Origin: Streptomyces sp. NBC_00775
GTDB lineage: Bacteria; Actinomycetota; Actinomycetes; Streptomycetales; Streptomycetaceae
Reading direction: 5' to 3'
Assembly (NCBI RefSeq): GCF_036347135.1
Contig: NZ_CP108938.1
Span: 11,032,613 to 11,096,612, forward strand
DNA length: 64,000 nucleotides
Below the pieces are notes generated by a model. That model searched no databases. It was not told where the DNA came from and worked only from the letters and a program-made list of their open reading frames with translations. Of this stretch, positions 18,124-26,916 are shown piece after piece. Every line of letters starts with the position of its first letter. Positions within the stretch are counted from its first letter, which is position 1. The translations under genes and the position numbers were made by a program.

Positions 18124-18579
18124 GATAGGCCCCCAACTGTGCGGGGAACACGCGGTGGGCTGGATTGGGTGGGCCCAGTTCACCGATAGACCCCCACGCG
18201 TATGGGGAAGACGGCGTGAGGGTCAGCCGGTAGGGACCGGCGTACGAAAAACCCCCACGCGTGTGGGGAAGACTAACGACAACTCCCGATTCGTCGACGA
18301 GGCCACGGAAAGACCCCCACATCTGTGGGGAGAGCAACTCGCGCAGGCAGGTGTTGACGGCCAGGGTCGACAGACCCCCCACGCGTGTGGGGAGCCCTCG
18401 CTGCGGCCACACGGACGGAGGGGTCTGGTGGAAAGACCCCCACGCGTGTGGGGAACCCCAGTTACCCGCCCTCACGCCGTAGATGGCCGGGGAAAGACCC
18501 CCACGCGTGTGGGGAACCCAGATCGTGCCGGCCGTTGAGCCGGGCGGCCTCGAAAAGACCCCCACGCGTGTGGGGAACC
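18124..18579 (-). CRISPR. Type I-E CRISPR array 2 (8 repeats, 7 spacers)
   Basis: Eight copies of the I-E repeat occur at 61-62 bp spacing. The leftmost copy (CCCCCAACTGTGCGGGG) and the fourth (CCCCCACATCTGTGGGG) carry substitutions. Repeats change along the array: copies 2-3 end GGGGAAGAC, while the three leader-proximal copies end GGGGAAC. The leader is on the right, so the array is transcribed leftwards. It lies just upstream of the STAND gene start. Confidence 0.95.
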
Positions 18580-18650
18580 CCCTCATTCACCTGCGAGTTT
18601 GAAGATCAGCCAGCCGATTTTTGCCTACTTTAGCCGAGTTGGCGGGACGA
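18580..18650 (-). promoter_or_regulatory. Leader of CRISPR array 2
   Basis: The block contains CACCTGCGAGTTTGAAGATC, then GATTTTTGCC and ACTTTA, the same succession as beside array 1. The TAAAGT on the minus strand is a plausible -10 element. It ends where array 3 begins, 80 bases further right. Confidence 0.65.
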
Positions 18651-18660
18651 CAAGTCCCTG

Positions 18661-18809
18661 GACTGTCTCCCACGTGCGTGGGGAGAACCTGAAGAGCGTG
18701 CTGCTGGCCTGGGCCTTCGTGGACAGACCCCCACTGGCGTAGGGAAGGCCGCGCATCGCTCAGCTCGCCGCCCTGCTGTACGGCTGACCCCCACGCGTGT
18801 GGGGAGCGC
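18661..18809 (-). CRISPR. Type I-E CRISPR mini-array 3 (3 repeats, 2 spacers)
   Basis: Three repeats at 60-61 bp spacing match the I-E core imperfectly: CTCCCACGTGCGTGGGG, CCCCCACTGGCGTAGGG and CCCCCACGCGTGTGGGG. The copy next to the right-hand leader is the best preserved. It is the array closest to cas3, about 400 bp upstream of it. Confidence 0.85.
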
Positions 18810-19225
18810 CCTCGCCCGCCTGCAGGTTCAAAGATCTACGGGACGAGTTGCTCGCTTTACCCGGGCCGATGATACCGGGGTAGCGCGCCTGTGAAAGTGC
18901 TTTGCCCCGAGCGGTTGCAGTGCGAGAACGAGGTTTCGGTCGAAAGTCTTGTGGCGTTCGCCTATGAGTTCGCATGCCATGCCGCCGCGCGCGGGCCTCC
19001 TATGGGGCAACCGCTCGTACGTGGGGAACGGTGGGCACATGCACGATGGCGTCATGACCAGCAGTAATAGATCCTCACGGAGTGGGGACGTCTCGCCCCG
19101 GAGAGACTCCGGCACCGTGGTCGAAGAGCCCGCCCGGGCGGCCGGTGGCCGGGGTGGTGATCACAACAGGGCAGGATGTCTTAACGCAACGGTTCTAGGC
19201 GGTAGTTGGAGTGCGGAGGGTGATT
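18810..19225. promoter_or_regulatory. Array 3 leader and cas3 upstream region
   Basis: The first 60 bases hold a third leader copy (GCCTGCAGGTTCAAAGATC, then CTTTAC). The remaining 350 bases carry no convincing gene: a 104-residue plus frame is Gly/Arg-rich and has no ribosome binding site. The cas3 promoter should lie here; no clear -35/-10 pair stands out. Confidence 0.45.
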
Positions 19226-22108
19226 GTGGGGGTACGGGAGGACGCCCGGTTCGGTGGGATTGACCTGACGCCGTGGGGCAAGTTCGACCGGGGTCTGCTG
19301 GCGGTGTATCCGCTGTTGTTTCACCTGCTGGATACCGCGGCGATCGCTGGTGAGGTGTGGGACCGGTTCTTGACGTGCGGGCAGCGGCAGTTGATTTCCG
19401 CAGGGCTTGGGGTGGCGGTGGCGGAGGCCCGCTGCCTGGTGATGTTCATCGCTGGCCTGCATGATCTGGGCAAGCTCTCTGCTTTCCAGGAGCAAGAGGA
19501 GCATCCGTGGGCGCGGGTGAGCGAGGCGCTGCGCGCGGACACTGCTGGCTGGCGGCGCATGCGGCATGAGCGGGCTTCCATGCACGGTGTGCTGCAGCTC
19601 CTGGCGGAGGCCGGTTACCCGGTCGGCACCTCGGACAGCCCTGGGGTGCGGGTGGCGCAGATGCTGGGCGGCCATCACGGCCGGTTCCTTCAGCTCGACC
19701 TCGACGGTGCGGCCCAGGCGGCGCGGGTCAATGGCGCGTTGGGCGGCCCGCTCTGGCAGGACCTGCGGCGCCGCTACTTTTTCCTCCTGCGGCACCTGAC
19801 CGGTGCCACCGCGGTGCCCGCCAGGGTCTCGGTACCGGCCGCGGTACTGATCACCGGTGTCGGAGTTGTCGCGGACCGGCTGGCCAGCCAGCGCCACTAC
19901 TGGCTGCCCAAGGCGCAGGCGCCCGCCTTCGGTGCCGGCGAGCACTACGCCCAGGCCGTCAAGGATGCCGCGGCCGTGCTCGACCAGTCGGGTCTGGCCC
20001 GCATCACCCTGCCCGACACCTCGTTCGCCCAGGCCCACCGCGGTGTCGCGCAACCGAACGACCTGCAGGCCTCCCTGATTCGGCAGCTCACCGCCGTCGT
20101 GGGGGAGAAGGGGCCGGGCATCGTGGTGGTCACCGATGCCACCGGTGGCGGCAAGACCATCACCGCTCTGGAAGCCGCCCGTATCTTCAACGCCGGGGGC
20201 GATACGGCTGGCATCGTCTGGCTGCTGCCGACGACCGCCACCACGGACGCCGCCTACGACGTGCTTGAGGCGTATGTGGCCGCGCACCGCCCCGAGCATG
20301 CCCCGGTCTCCCTGGTGCACAGCTACGACTATCTCAACACCGCCTACACCGACCACCGCCTCGCCGCCCACGAGCCGTCCACCACCGACGAGTTCTGGCC
20401 CGACGATCTCGGCGGTGGAGAAGGCGACGGGGAGGGGACGGCGCAGCGGCCCGAGAAGCGGGTGACCGTGCCGGACGGCTGGCTGCGCGGCTGGGACCGC
20501 GCGCTGCTGGCCCAGTTCACCGTCGCCACCGTCGACCAGGCCCTCATGGCCGCGCTCCCAGTCCGCTTCAGCATGCTGCGCCAGCTGGCTTTGTCCGGGC
20601 GGACCGTCATCGTGGACGAGGTGCACGCCCTGACCCCGTTCATGCAGCAGATGCTGGGCCGCCTGCTGAACTGGCTGGGGGCACTGGGCTGCCCCGTCGT
20701 CCTGCTGTCCGCCACCCTCCCGGCCCGCACCAGCAACGAGCTGGTGCGCAGCTACCTCGCCGGAGCAGGCCACTCCCGCACCGTGCTCGCAGACCGGGAC
20801 TGGACGCCCGCCTACCCGGGCTGGCTGTTCGCCGCGGCCGCCGACGCCTCACTCACCCGCATCGACCCGCAGGCGGCCGACGAGCATGCCCGGCGCTTTC
20901 GCCGCACTGCTGAGATCCGTCTCTACCCGGTACGCCACGACACGCAGACCGACCCCGGCAATGCGCCCGCCCGCGAGAGCCGACTCGAGCGCATCACCGC
21001 CGAGATCGCGCCCGTCGTTGAGAACGGCGGCTGCGCCGTCGTGGTGTGCGCGACCGTGGCCGACGGACAGCGCACCTACCAGCACCTCCACGACATGCTG
21101 GACTGGCAGGGCGGACCTAACGACCAGCTGGTGCTGCTGCACGCCCGCCTGCCCGGCCACCAGCGAGAGACCCTTACCCGCCATATCCGCAGCCGCCTCG
21201 GACGCACCGGCGAACGCCCCGCCCGCCTCGTCGTCGTGACCACCAGCCTTCTCGACATGAGTCTCGACGTCGACGTCGACGTCATGGTCAGCGACCTCGC
21301 CCCCCTGCACACCCTCCTGCAACGCCTGGGCCGCCTCTGGCGCTTCGAGCACCTGTGGGGCCCCGCGTCCAGCCGCAGACCCGCCTGGCTGCGCCGGCGC
21401 ACGCACGCCCGGCTGATCGTCCTGCAGCCCACCGGCCATGAGGGCGACACGCTCCTCCCGGCCGCCTGGCGCACCCTGGACCCTCCCTTCCTGCCCCACG
21501 CCACCGCCGCCTACCTGGCCCGCCAGCCCGAGGGCACCCTCACGCTCAACCTGCCCGACGACGTCCACCACCTGGTCGAAACCGTGCATGGCGACGCCGA
21601 AGACCTCGCCCGCACCGCACCCGCCCTCGAACACCGCTACCGCGCCTATCAGACCCGACGCCGCGTCGAGGAACACCGCAGCGCCCTGCACCTCATCCCC
21701 ACCCAACGACACACGCTCGCGCTGGCCGACCTGCACCGACAGCGCCTTAACGCCCGCGACGCCGCCACCCGCCTGGGCATCATGCCCCGCCGCCTCCTGC
21801 CCCTCTACCGCACCCCGGCCGGCCGCTTCGCCCTCGATGCGGACGGCGCCCAGCTGCTCTCCCTGGACCGGGAGCCGACCCTCGCGCAGATCCGCACCAT
21901 CCTGCGGCACACCCTGCCCGTTCCCGCCGCCTGGGTCGCCGACCTGCGCCGCGAACATCACGCCCCCACGGCCTGGCAGAAGCACGCCCTGCTCGCAGAC
22001 CTGGTGCTGCTGCCGCACACCGCCGCCCACCCCCACGAGGCCGTGCGCTTCGGCCGCCACACTCTGCGCCTCGACCCCGTGCTGGGACTGGTTCACGGCA
22101 GGGAATGA
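19226..22108 (+). CDS. cas3: Cas3 helicase-nuclease, type I-E
   Basis: The product is about 960 residues. HD nuclease motifs lie near residues 75-150 (GLHDLGKLSAF, ERASMHGVLQ, MLGGHHGRF). The superfamily-2 helicase follows: Walker A near 305 (TDATGGGKTITALEAA), DEVH box near 463 (VIVDEVHALTPF), LLSATLP, motif V (TTSLLDMSLDVDVDVM) and motif VI (LLQRLGRLWRF). All catalytic signatures are intact, so this Cas3 should still degrade DNA, unlike the cas3-less CRISPR-transposon systems. GTG at 19226 is preferred because GGAGG lies six bases upstream; GTG at 19211 is in frame. A 495-bp gap separates it from cas8e, so it probably has its own transcript. Confidence 0.95.
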   Translation: MGVREDARFGGIDLTPWGKFDRGLLAVYPLLFHLLDTAAIAGEVWDRFLTCGQRQLISAGLGVAVAEARCLVMFIAGLHDLGKLSAFQEQEEHPWARVSEALRADTAGWRRMRHERASMHGVLQLLAEAGYPVGTSDSPGVRVAQMLGGHHGRFLQLDLDGAAQAARVNGALGGPLWQDLRRRYFFLLRHLTGATAVPARVSVPAAVLITGVGVVADRLASQRHYWLPKAQAPAFGAGEHYAQAVKDAAAVLDQSGLARITLPDTSFAQAHRGVAQPNDLQASLIRQLTAVVGEKGPGIVVVTDATGGGKTITALEAARIFNAGGDTAGIVWLLPTTATTDAAYDVLEAYVAAHRPEHAPVSLVHSYDYLNTAYTDHRLAAHEPSTTDEFWPDDLGGGEGDGEGTAQRPEKRVTVPDGWLRGWDRALLAQFTVATVDQALMAALPVRFSMLRQLALSGRTVIVDEVHALTPFMQQMLGRLLNWLGALGCPVVLLSATLPARTSNELVRSYLAGAGHSRTVLADRDWTPAYPGWLFAAAADASLTRIDPQAADEHARRFRRTAEIRLYPVRHDTQTDPGNAPARESRLERITAEIAPVVENGGCAVVVCATVADGQRTYQHLHDMLDWQGGPNDQLVLLHARLPGHQRETLTRHIRSRLGRTGERPARLVVVTTSLLDMSLDVDVDVMVSDLAPLHTLLQRLGRLWRFEHLWGPASSRRPAWLRRRTHARLIVLQPTGHEGDTLLPAAWRTLDPPFLPHATAAYLARQPEGTLTLNLPDDVHHLVETVHGDAEDLARTAPALEHRYRAYQTRRRVEEHRSALHLIPTQRHTLALADLHRQRLNARDAATRLGIMPRRLLPLYRTPAGRFALDADGAQLLSLDREPTLAQIRTILRHTLPVPAAWVADLRREHHAPTAWQKHALLADLVLLPHTAAHPHEAVRFGRHTLRLDPVLGLVHGRE

Positions 22109-22603
22109 ATGCCTCGTCGCCGGCCGTGCGAATGTGTCGTCTCTGCCAGACAGCTGACCTGGACGTCCCACCCCGTCCGCCCCGTTCTGCGAAAGCACGT
22201 GCGGTCAAGTGCGCACGGAGCCAGGCAAGTTGCGCTCTTGAGCCGGTGATGACGACTCAAAAGAGGTGGACCCGCCGGTAATTAAAAGGTGAACGGTGTG
22301 GTTCGGAGAACTGTCGGCGCTGGCTAATATGGAAATGTGGCAACGGGGCGCACGTTTGAACCCGTCGTCACGCATTCCCTCCTGCGCTGCCGCGTTGGTA
22401 AGCACCGCACCCCCTGGTGCTCTACCGGCGGCAACTCCGGTCTCCTGGGCGCGACTTGACCGTCGCCTGCATCCTTACCGGACCGGCGGCCTTCTGCTGC
22501 TGCCTGGTTGCCGTCACACGACGGACCAGCCCCAGTACTGACAGGGAAACCCTCTCCCTCACCGTTCCCGCCATTTCTTCTGCCCGGCATTTGGAGCGCC
22601 TCT
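22109..22603. promoter_or_regulatory. cas3-cas8e intergenic region
   Basis: These 495 bases have no supported gene. They should contain the promoter of the cas8e-to-transposase operon. Two features stand out: an isolated degenerate type I-B repeat at 22229-22256, and a hairpin-prone stretch at about 22395-22427 (GGTAAGCACC pairing with GGTGCTCTACC). Confidence 0.4.
22229..22256 (-). repeat. Solitary type I-B-like CRISPR repeat inside the I-E cas locus
   Basis: The sequence begins GTTGCG and ends TGATGACGAC, identical to both ends of the repeats in the I-B arrays 24-32 kb away and at nearly the same length (28 versus 29). The middle differs (CTCTTGAGCCGG instead of AACCCTTCTGGGC). No second repeat lies within 80 bp, so it is not an array. 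It could be a relic, or a crRNA-like regulatory RNA read on the minus strand. Confidence 0.45.
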
Positions 22604-24157
22604 GTGCCTGCGCCGTTATACCCAACGGACAAAGAGCCCTGTATTCCCGCCCTGTTCCTCGACGGGCACCAGGAATACCTGGGATGGCGCGAGCTGCTGC
22701 TGCGCGCCCACGAAATCGAGGATCTGGCACTGCCCCTGCCACCGGCAGCCTCCGCGGTGCTGCGCCTGCTGATCGCGATCGTGGCCCGCACGACGGGGCT
22801 GGACGATCCGGAGATGGGCGTGGGGGAGTGGGCCGCCCGCCGCCGCGCGCTGCTGAAGGAACCCGACGGCTTCGACGCCGACGCGATCCACGGCTACTTC
22901 GAGAAGCACACCTGGGACCTGTTCGATCCCGCACGGCCCTTCCTGCAAGACCCCAGGCTGGCCGTGCAGTGCAAAGACCGGGCCGGAGTCAACAAACTGG
23001 TCTTCGGCCGCCCAGAGGGCAACAACCTGGCCTGGCTGAGCCCACACACCGACACCGACCCGCAGCCCGTCCCCAGCGCACAGGCACTGTGGCACCTGCT
23101 CATCCACCACTACTACGGCGCTTCCGGCACATGCTCCGTGCGCGCCATCGGAGACCGGCGCCTCGGCAACGCAACGGCCGGCCCCTTACGCTCCACCCTC
23201 TCCTTCCACCCCCTGGGCCGCACCCTGTACGAAACGCTCCTCGCGGGCCTGCCCAAACCCGCCGACCACTGGCCCGACGCAACAGACCGGTGCCCGTGGG
23301 AAGAACCCGAACTGCCGGACCCACTGGCACCGCCGCCCGCAGTGACCTGGCCGGGCCGGCTGCTGACCGGCCGCTCCTGCCACGCCCTCCTCCTGATCCC
23401 CTCCGCAGACGGCCGACAGGTCACCGACGCCTACGTGACCTGGGCGACCGAGACCAAACTCCTCGCCACAGACCCGTTCCTCATCCACCACCTCGACACG
23501 AACAAACCCGTCAATGAACGCCACAAGCCCCGCCGCGCGGACGCCGACCGCGCCCTGTGGCGCGACCTGGACGCCCTCCTGCTCGCCGGCGACGAAACCT
23601 CCACCGTCCAACGCCCCGACGCCTTCACCACTCTCAACGACCTGCCCCCCGACCTGCGCGCCCGCCTCCGTGTCCGCGTCCACGGCTTTGACCAGGAAGG
23701 CCGGACCAACAACCGCACCTGGTACACGGCCCTGACCCCGCCGATCTGGCCCTGGACACAGGAACACGACCCGGACACCGCGGAGAGGATCGCCGAATGC
23801 CGGATCGCGGCCGAAGACATCGGCACACGCCTGGACGAGGTCTCCCGCCAGGCCTGGCGCACCGTCACCACACCCTCCACCGCAACCCACCGCAGCTCCA
23901 GACCCCCCAAACGGCTGCCTGCATGGACGAAGCAAGCCCGCGCCGCGTACTGGCCCCGCGCCGAGACCGTCTTCTGGCGCCTGCTCGAGCACCCCGACCA
24001 CAACGCACGGGCAGCGTTCGCCGCCGAGGCCGTCGCCGTGCTGCAAGACGTCACCCGCCCGGCGATCACCCAGCACTTCCTCACCGCCCGCGCGGTCGCC
24101 GCAGCGGTAACCGAACTGCGCCGCCCGCCGCACCCCACCCCCCGCCGCACCTCCTGA
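22604..24157 (+). CDS. cas8e: Cas8e (Cse1), large subunit of type I-E Cascade
   Basis: The product is 517 residues, the usual Cse1 length. GTG at 22604 is chosen because GGAG lies seven bases upstream and because family-like sequence (FLDGHQEYLGWRELLLRAHEI) starts soon after. Typical Cse1 segments include PAASAVLRLLIAIVARTTGL near residue 45, FDPARPFLQDPRL near 110, a conserved NKLVFGRPEGNNLAWL, and ALWHLLIHHYYGASGTC near 165. The C-terminal third is helical (four-helix-bundle region). It recognises the PAM and recruits Cas3. It heads a compact operon with cas11, cas7, cas5 and cas6e. Confidence 0.92.
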   Translation: MPAPLYPTDKEPCIPALFLDGHQEYLGWRELLLRAHEIEDLALPLPPAASAVLRLLIAIVARTTGLDDPEMGVGEWAARRRALLKEPDGFDADAIHGYFEKHTWDLFDPARPFLQDPRLAVQCKDRAGVNKLVFGRPEGNNLAWLSPHTDTDPQPVPSAQALWHLLIHHYYGASGTCSVRAIGDRRLGNATAGPLRSTLSFHPLGRTLYETLLAGLPKPADHWPDATDRCPWEEPELPDPLAPPPAVTWPGRLLTGRSCHALLLIPSADGRQVTDAYVTWATETKLLATDPFLIHHLDTNKPVNERHKPRRADADRALWRDLDALLLAGDETSTVQRPDAFTTLNDLPPDLRARLRVRVHGFDQEGRTNNRTWYTALTPPIWPWTQEHDPDTAERIAECRIAAEDIGTRLDEVSRQAWRTVTTPSTATHRSSRPPKRLPAWTKQARAAYWPRAETVFWRLLEHPDHNARAAFAAEAVAVLQDVTRPAITQHFLTARAVAAAVTELRRPPHPTPRRTS

Positions 24158-24213
24158 CACCCCCTGCCGGCCACCGCCTTCACCAGACGCCCTCCGCACC
24201 GAGGAACTCCCCT

Positions 24214-24924
24214 TTGCCCACGCTCACCACCGCGCAACGCCGCGCCCACTACGACGACTTCGTCGCCGAGGTCATCGAGCTGTGCTCCCTCAACGGCGTC
24301 CGAGCCGACCTCGCCTCCGGCCGGGGACGCCCCGTCGAAGAATGCGAGCGGATGCAGAAATACCTCTCCGCCCGGACCGCCCGCTTCGGTGCCCGCCGCG
24401 CGCACTACACCGTCGCCAGCCTCATCGCCATGCAGCGCCACCTCGCCCACGAAGACGGCCCCTACACCCCGGAGTCCGCTCACCCCGCCCCCGACGGCCC
24501 AGCCGACGATCCGCTTCTGCCGGACATCGAGAACGCCTCCCAGCGGCAGGAACCGCTCCGGGCGCCCGCCCCGGGCGCCACGGCGGCAGACGATCCCGCA
24601 CCAGGGCAGAAGACACCCGGACCGCACTGGCGGGCCCGCCCGAATCTCGGTACCACTCTGGCCCTCGCCGTGGGCCGCCACGGCTTCAAACAACCCCGCA
24701 TGGACGACCGCGTCAAAACCCTCACCCGGCTGTCCACCCCGCTGCTGCACCCCCGGCTGTGGACCCTGGCCGCCCACCTGAGCAGCCGTCATGCCGCCCG
24801 CCTCGACTTCGCCGTCCTGCTGGAAGACCTGGCCTGGTGGGACGACGACCGGTTGCACACCGCCGCCCGCTGGCGCGATTCCTACTTCCAGACCCTCGAC
24901 CGCCTCGCGTCCCAGGAAGACTGA
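24214..24924 (+). CDS. cas11e: Cas11e (Cse2), small subunit of Cascade
   Basis: The product is 236 residues with a TTG start behind GAGGAA. Helical segments include HYDDFVAEVIELCSLNGV, RARPNLGTTLALAVGRHGF and DDRVKTLTRLSTPLLHPRLW; the last is the characteristic Cse2 region. A Pro/Ala-rich insert of about 50 residues (roughly 90-140) makes it longer than E. coli Cse2. It binds along the crRNA-target belly of the complex. It sits between cas8e and cas7e, which is the standard I-E order. Confidence 0.88.
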   Translation: MPTLTTAQRRAHYDDFVAEVIELCSLNGVRADLASGRGRPVEECERMQKYLSARTARFGARRAHYTVASLIAMQRHLAHEDGPYTPESAHPAPDGPADDPLLPDIENASQRQEPLRAPAPGATAADDPAPGQKTPGPHWRARPNLGTTLALAVGRHGFKQPRMDDRVKTLTRLSTPLLHPRLWTLAAHLSSRHAARLDFAVLLEDLAWWDDDRLHTAARWRDSYFQTLDRLASQED

Positions 24925-24925
24925 C

Positions 24926-26128
24926 ATGACCCCCTACGCACCCGCCCGCTACATCGACCTGCACGCCCTGCACCCGGTACCCGCCTCGCTGCTCAACCGA
25001 GGGGAGGACGACGAGCCCAAGACACTGCTGCTGGGCGGCGCCGTCAGAGGGATGGTCTCCTCGCAGGCCTGGAAGCGGGCCATCCGCCTCATGCTGGAGG
25101 AGGAACTCGACGAACACGCCGCCCGCACCCGCATGCTTCCCCTGCGCGTGGCCGACGCCCTGAGCGAGACCGGCTGGCCGGCGGAGCTGGCCGCCTTCGC
25201 CGGCGCCCAGATCGCCCGCTCAGCCAGCAGAGAGGGCCTGAAGACCGAAGAAAACCAAGGCGGCATCACCTCCGCCCTCCTCTACCTGCCGCGCGACACC
25301 CTCTCCGACATGGTCGACCTGTGCCAGGAACACCGACCGCAGCTGGAAGAGGCCCGCACCCAAGCGGTCGCCGCTGCCGCCGAGTCCAAGGGCGGCCGCA
25401 AAAAGCCCAAGGACAGCACCGTGCCCGCCGTCCTGCCCACCCGCACGGTCGCATCCCTCATCAAGCGACGGACGGCCACCATCAACCTGTTCGGCCGCAT
25501 GCTCGCCGAGCTCCCCGGCGCCCACGTGGACGGCGCCGTGCAGATGGCCCACGCCTTCACCGTCCATCAAAGCGACCCGCAGCCCGACTACTTCACCGCC
25601 GTCGAGGACTGGGCCGCCCCGCACGACACCGGCAGCGCGCACCTGCAGACCGGCTTCTTCACCACTGGCATCCTCTACCGCTACGCCACCGTCAACCTCA
25701 CCGAACTCACCCGCAATCTGGACGGCGACGACGACCAGGCCCTGTGCCTACTGGCCCTGTTCACCGAGGCGTTCATCGAAGCCCTGCCCCAGGCGAAGAA
25801 GACCTCCACCGCCCCGCACACCCTGCCCCACCTGGTCCACTACGCCATCCGCGACCGCCGCCCGGTCTCCTACGCCGCCGCCTTCGAACAGCCCGTCAAA
25901 CACGCTCGCGGCGGCGGCCACACCCAGCCCGCCGTCCACGCACTGTCCCAGCACGCCGACGCCCTCAACCGGCTACTGGGCGACCGCCGCCGCATCACCC
26001 ATGGCTACGCCACCCTGCAAGACACCCCCGTCGACCACATCGGTACCGCCCACACCTCCTTCCAGGACCTGACCGACGCCCTCACCAAAGCCGCCGCCCA
26101 GCCGTCCCCCTCACGGTCGGCCGCATGA
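24926..26128 (+). CDS. cas7e: Cas7e (Cse4/CasC), Cascade backbone
   Basis: The product is 400 residues. The start YIDLHALHPVPASLLNRGEDD with KTLLLGGAVRGMVSSQAWKR is the hallmark N-terminus of Cas7e, and FGRMLAELPGAHVDGAVQMAHAFTVHQ is the typical central segment. DYFTAVEDW, DTGSAHLQTGFFTTGILYRYATVNL and the C-terminal region match the family. Six copies should line the crRNA. It starts two bases after the cas11 stop and overlaps cas5e (ATGA). Confidence 0.95.
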   Translation: MTPYAPARYIDLHALHPVPASLLNRGEDDEPKTLLLGGAVRGMVSSQAWKRAIRLMLEEELDEHAARTRMLPLRVADALSETGWPAELAAFAGAQIARSASREGLKTEENQGGITSALLYLPRDTLSDMVDLCQEHRPQLEEARTQAVAAAAESKGGRKKPKDSTVPAVLPTRTVASLIKRRTATINLFGRMLAELPGAHVDGAVQMAHAFTVHQSDPQPDYFTAVEDWAAPHDTGSAHLQTGFFTTGILYRYATVNLTELTRNLDGDDDQALCLLALFTEAFIEALPQAKKTSTAPHTLPHLVHYAIRDRRPVSYAAAFEQPVKHARGGGHTQPAVHALSQHADALNRLLGDRRRITHGYATLQDTPVDHIGTAHTSFQDLTDALTKAAAQPSPSRSAA

Positions 26129-26916
26129 ACGGCATCCTGCTGCGCCTGGCCGCCCCGCTCATGGCCTTCGGAGAACACGCCGCCTTCCGCTACCGCGACA
26201 CCGTCGCCTTCCCCACCCGCTCCGCCCTCATCGGCCTGTTCGCCGCCGCCGACGGCCGCCCTCGCGAACAGGCCCTGACACCCGACCCGGCCACCGGGAC
26301 TGTCCCCTACGCCGACCTGCGCTTCACCGTCCGCATCGACCGACCCGGCCACCGCCACACCGATTACCACACCGCCGGCGGAGGCCGCCCCCACAAACAG
26401 GGCCTGTCTACCAGCAGCGGCAACTACCGCAGCCAGAAGGCATCCACCTTCATCAGCCACCGCGTCTACCTGGCCGACGCCGTCTTCACCGTCGCCGTCC
26501 AAGGACCCGACCCGCTCCTGGAAAAGATCACCAGCCGCCTGGAGCAGCCCGCCTTCGCCCCCTACCTGGGGCGCCGCGCCTGTGCCCCCGACGAACCCCT
26601 CGTCCTGCGCGGCCCGCATCCCGACCCCGTCCACGAACTCCTGACCCGGGCCCCGCTCAGCCTTCCCGCCCCACCCCGCCCCGAACAGGACACCGTGCCG
26701 GCCGACTTCGTCTGGGAGCACCCGCCTGTGCACACCCCTGCCGCCAACGTGCACCGCGAACTCGCCGACGTACCCGTCGACTTCACCCCCACCCGGCGCT
26801 TCCACCACACCCGCCGGGTCTGGCGCACCACCGAACAGCTGCCCGCCACCCTGTACGCCGCCCAGCCCACGATCAACGCCCTGGCCGCCTACATCCAGCA
26901 GGACACCCCCCGATGA
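26125..26916 (+). CDS. cas5e: Cas5e (CasD)
   Basis: The product is 263 residues. The family N-terminus is clear: LLRLAAPLMAFGEHAAFRYRDTVAFPTRSALIGLFAAA. Central RQHLSTSS-like and QKASTFISHRVYLADAVFTVAV segments and the RRACAPDEPLVLRG stretch match Cas5e, which caps the crRNA 5' handle. Short overlaps tie it to cas7e and cas6e. Confidence 0.93.
   Translation: MNGILLRLAAPLMAFGEHAAFRYRDTVAFPTRSALIGLFAAADGRPREQALTPDPATGTVPYADLRFTVRIDRPGHRHTDYHTAGGGRPHKQGLSTSSGNYRSQKASTFISHRVYLADAVFTVAVQGPDPLLEKITSRLEQPAFAPYLGRRACAPDEPLVLRGPHPDPVHELLTRAPLSLPAPPRPEQDTVPADFVWEHPPVHTPAANVHRELADVPVDFTPTRRFHHTRRVWRTTEQLPATLYAAQPTINALAAYIQQDTPR

Noticed and set aside
18949-19263. 104-residue plus-strand frame before cas3
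   Set aside because: Gly/Arg/Ser-rich, overlaps the cas3 start, no start signal; most likely a chance frame.
19181-20773. 530-residue minus-strand frame across cas3
   Set aside because: Antisense shadow of cas3 produced by high GC; Gln/Gly/His composition without motifs.
22395-22427. tRNA-like or riboswitch-like hairpin (GGTAAGCACC...GGTGCTCTACC)
   Set aside because: The stem is imperfect, and neither a tRNA cloverleaf nor a known riboswitch core could be assembled; kept only as a note in the intergenic entry.
22417-23517. 366-residue plus-strand frame over the start of cas8e
   Set aside because: Arg/Pro-rich shadow of cas8e; cas8e in the other frame has clear Cse1 features.
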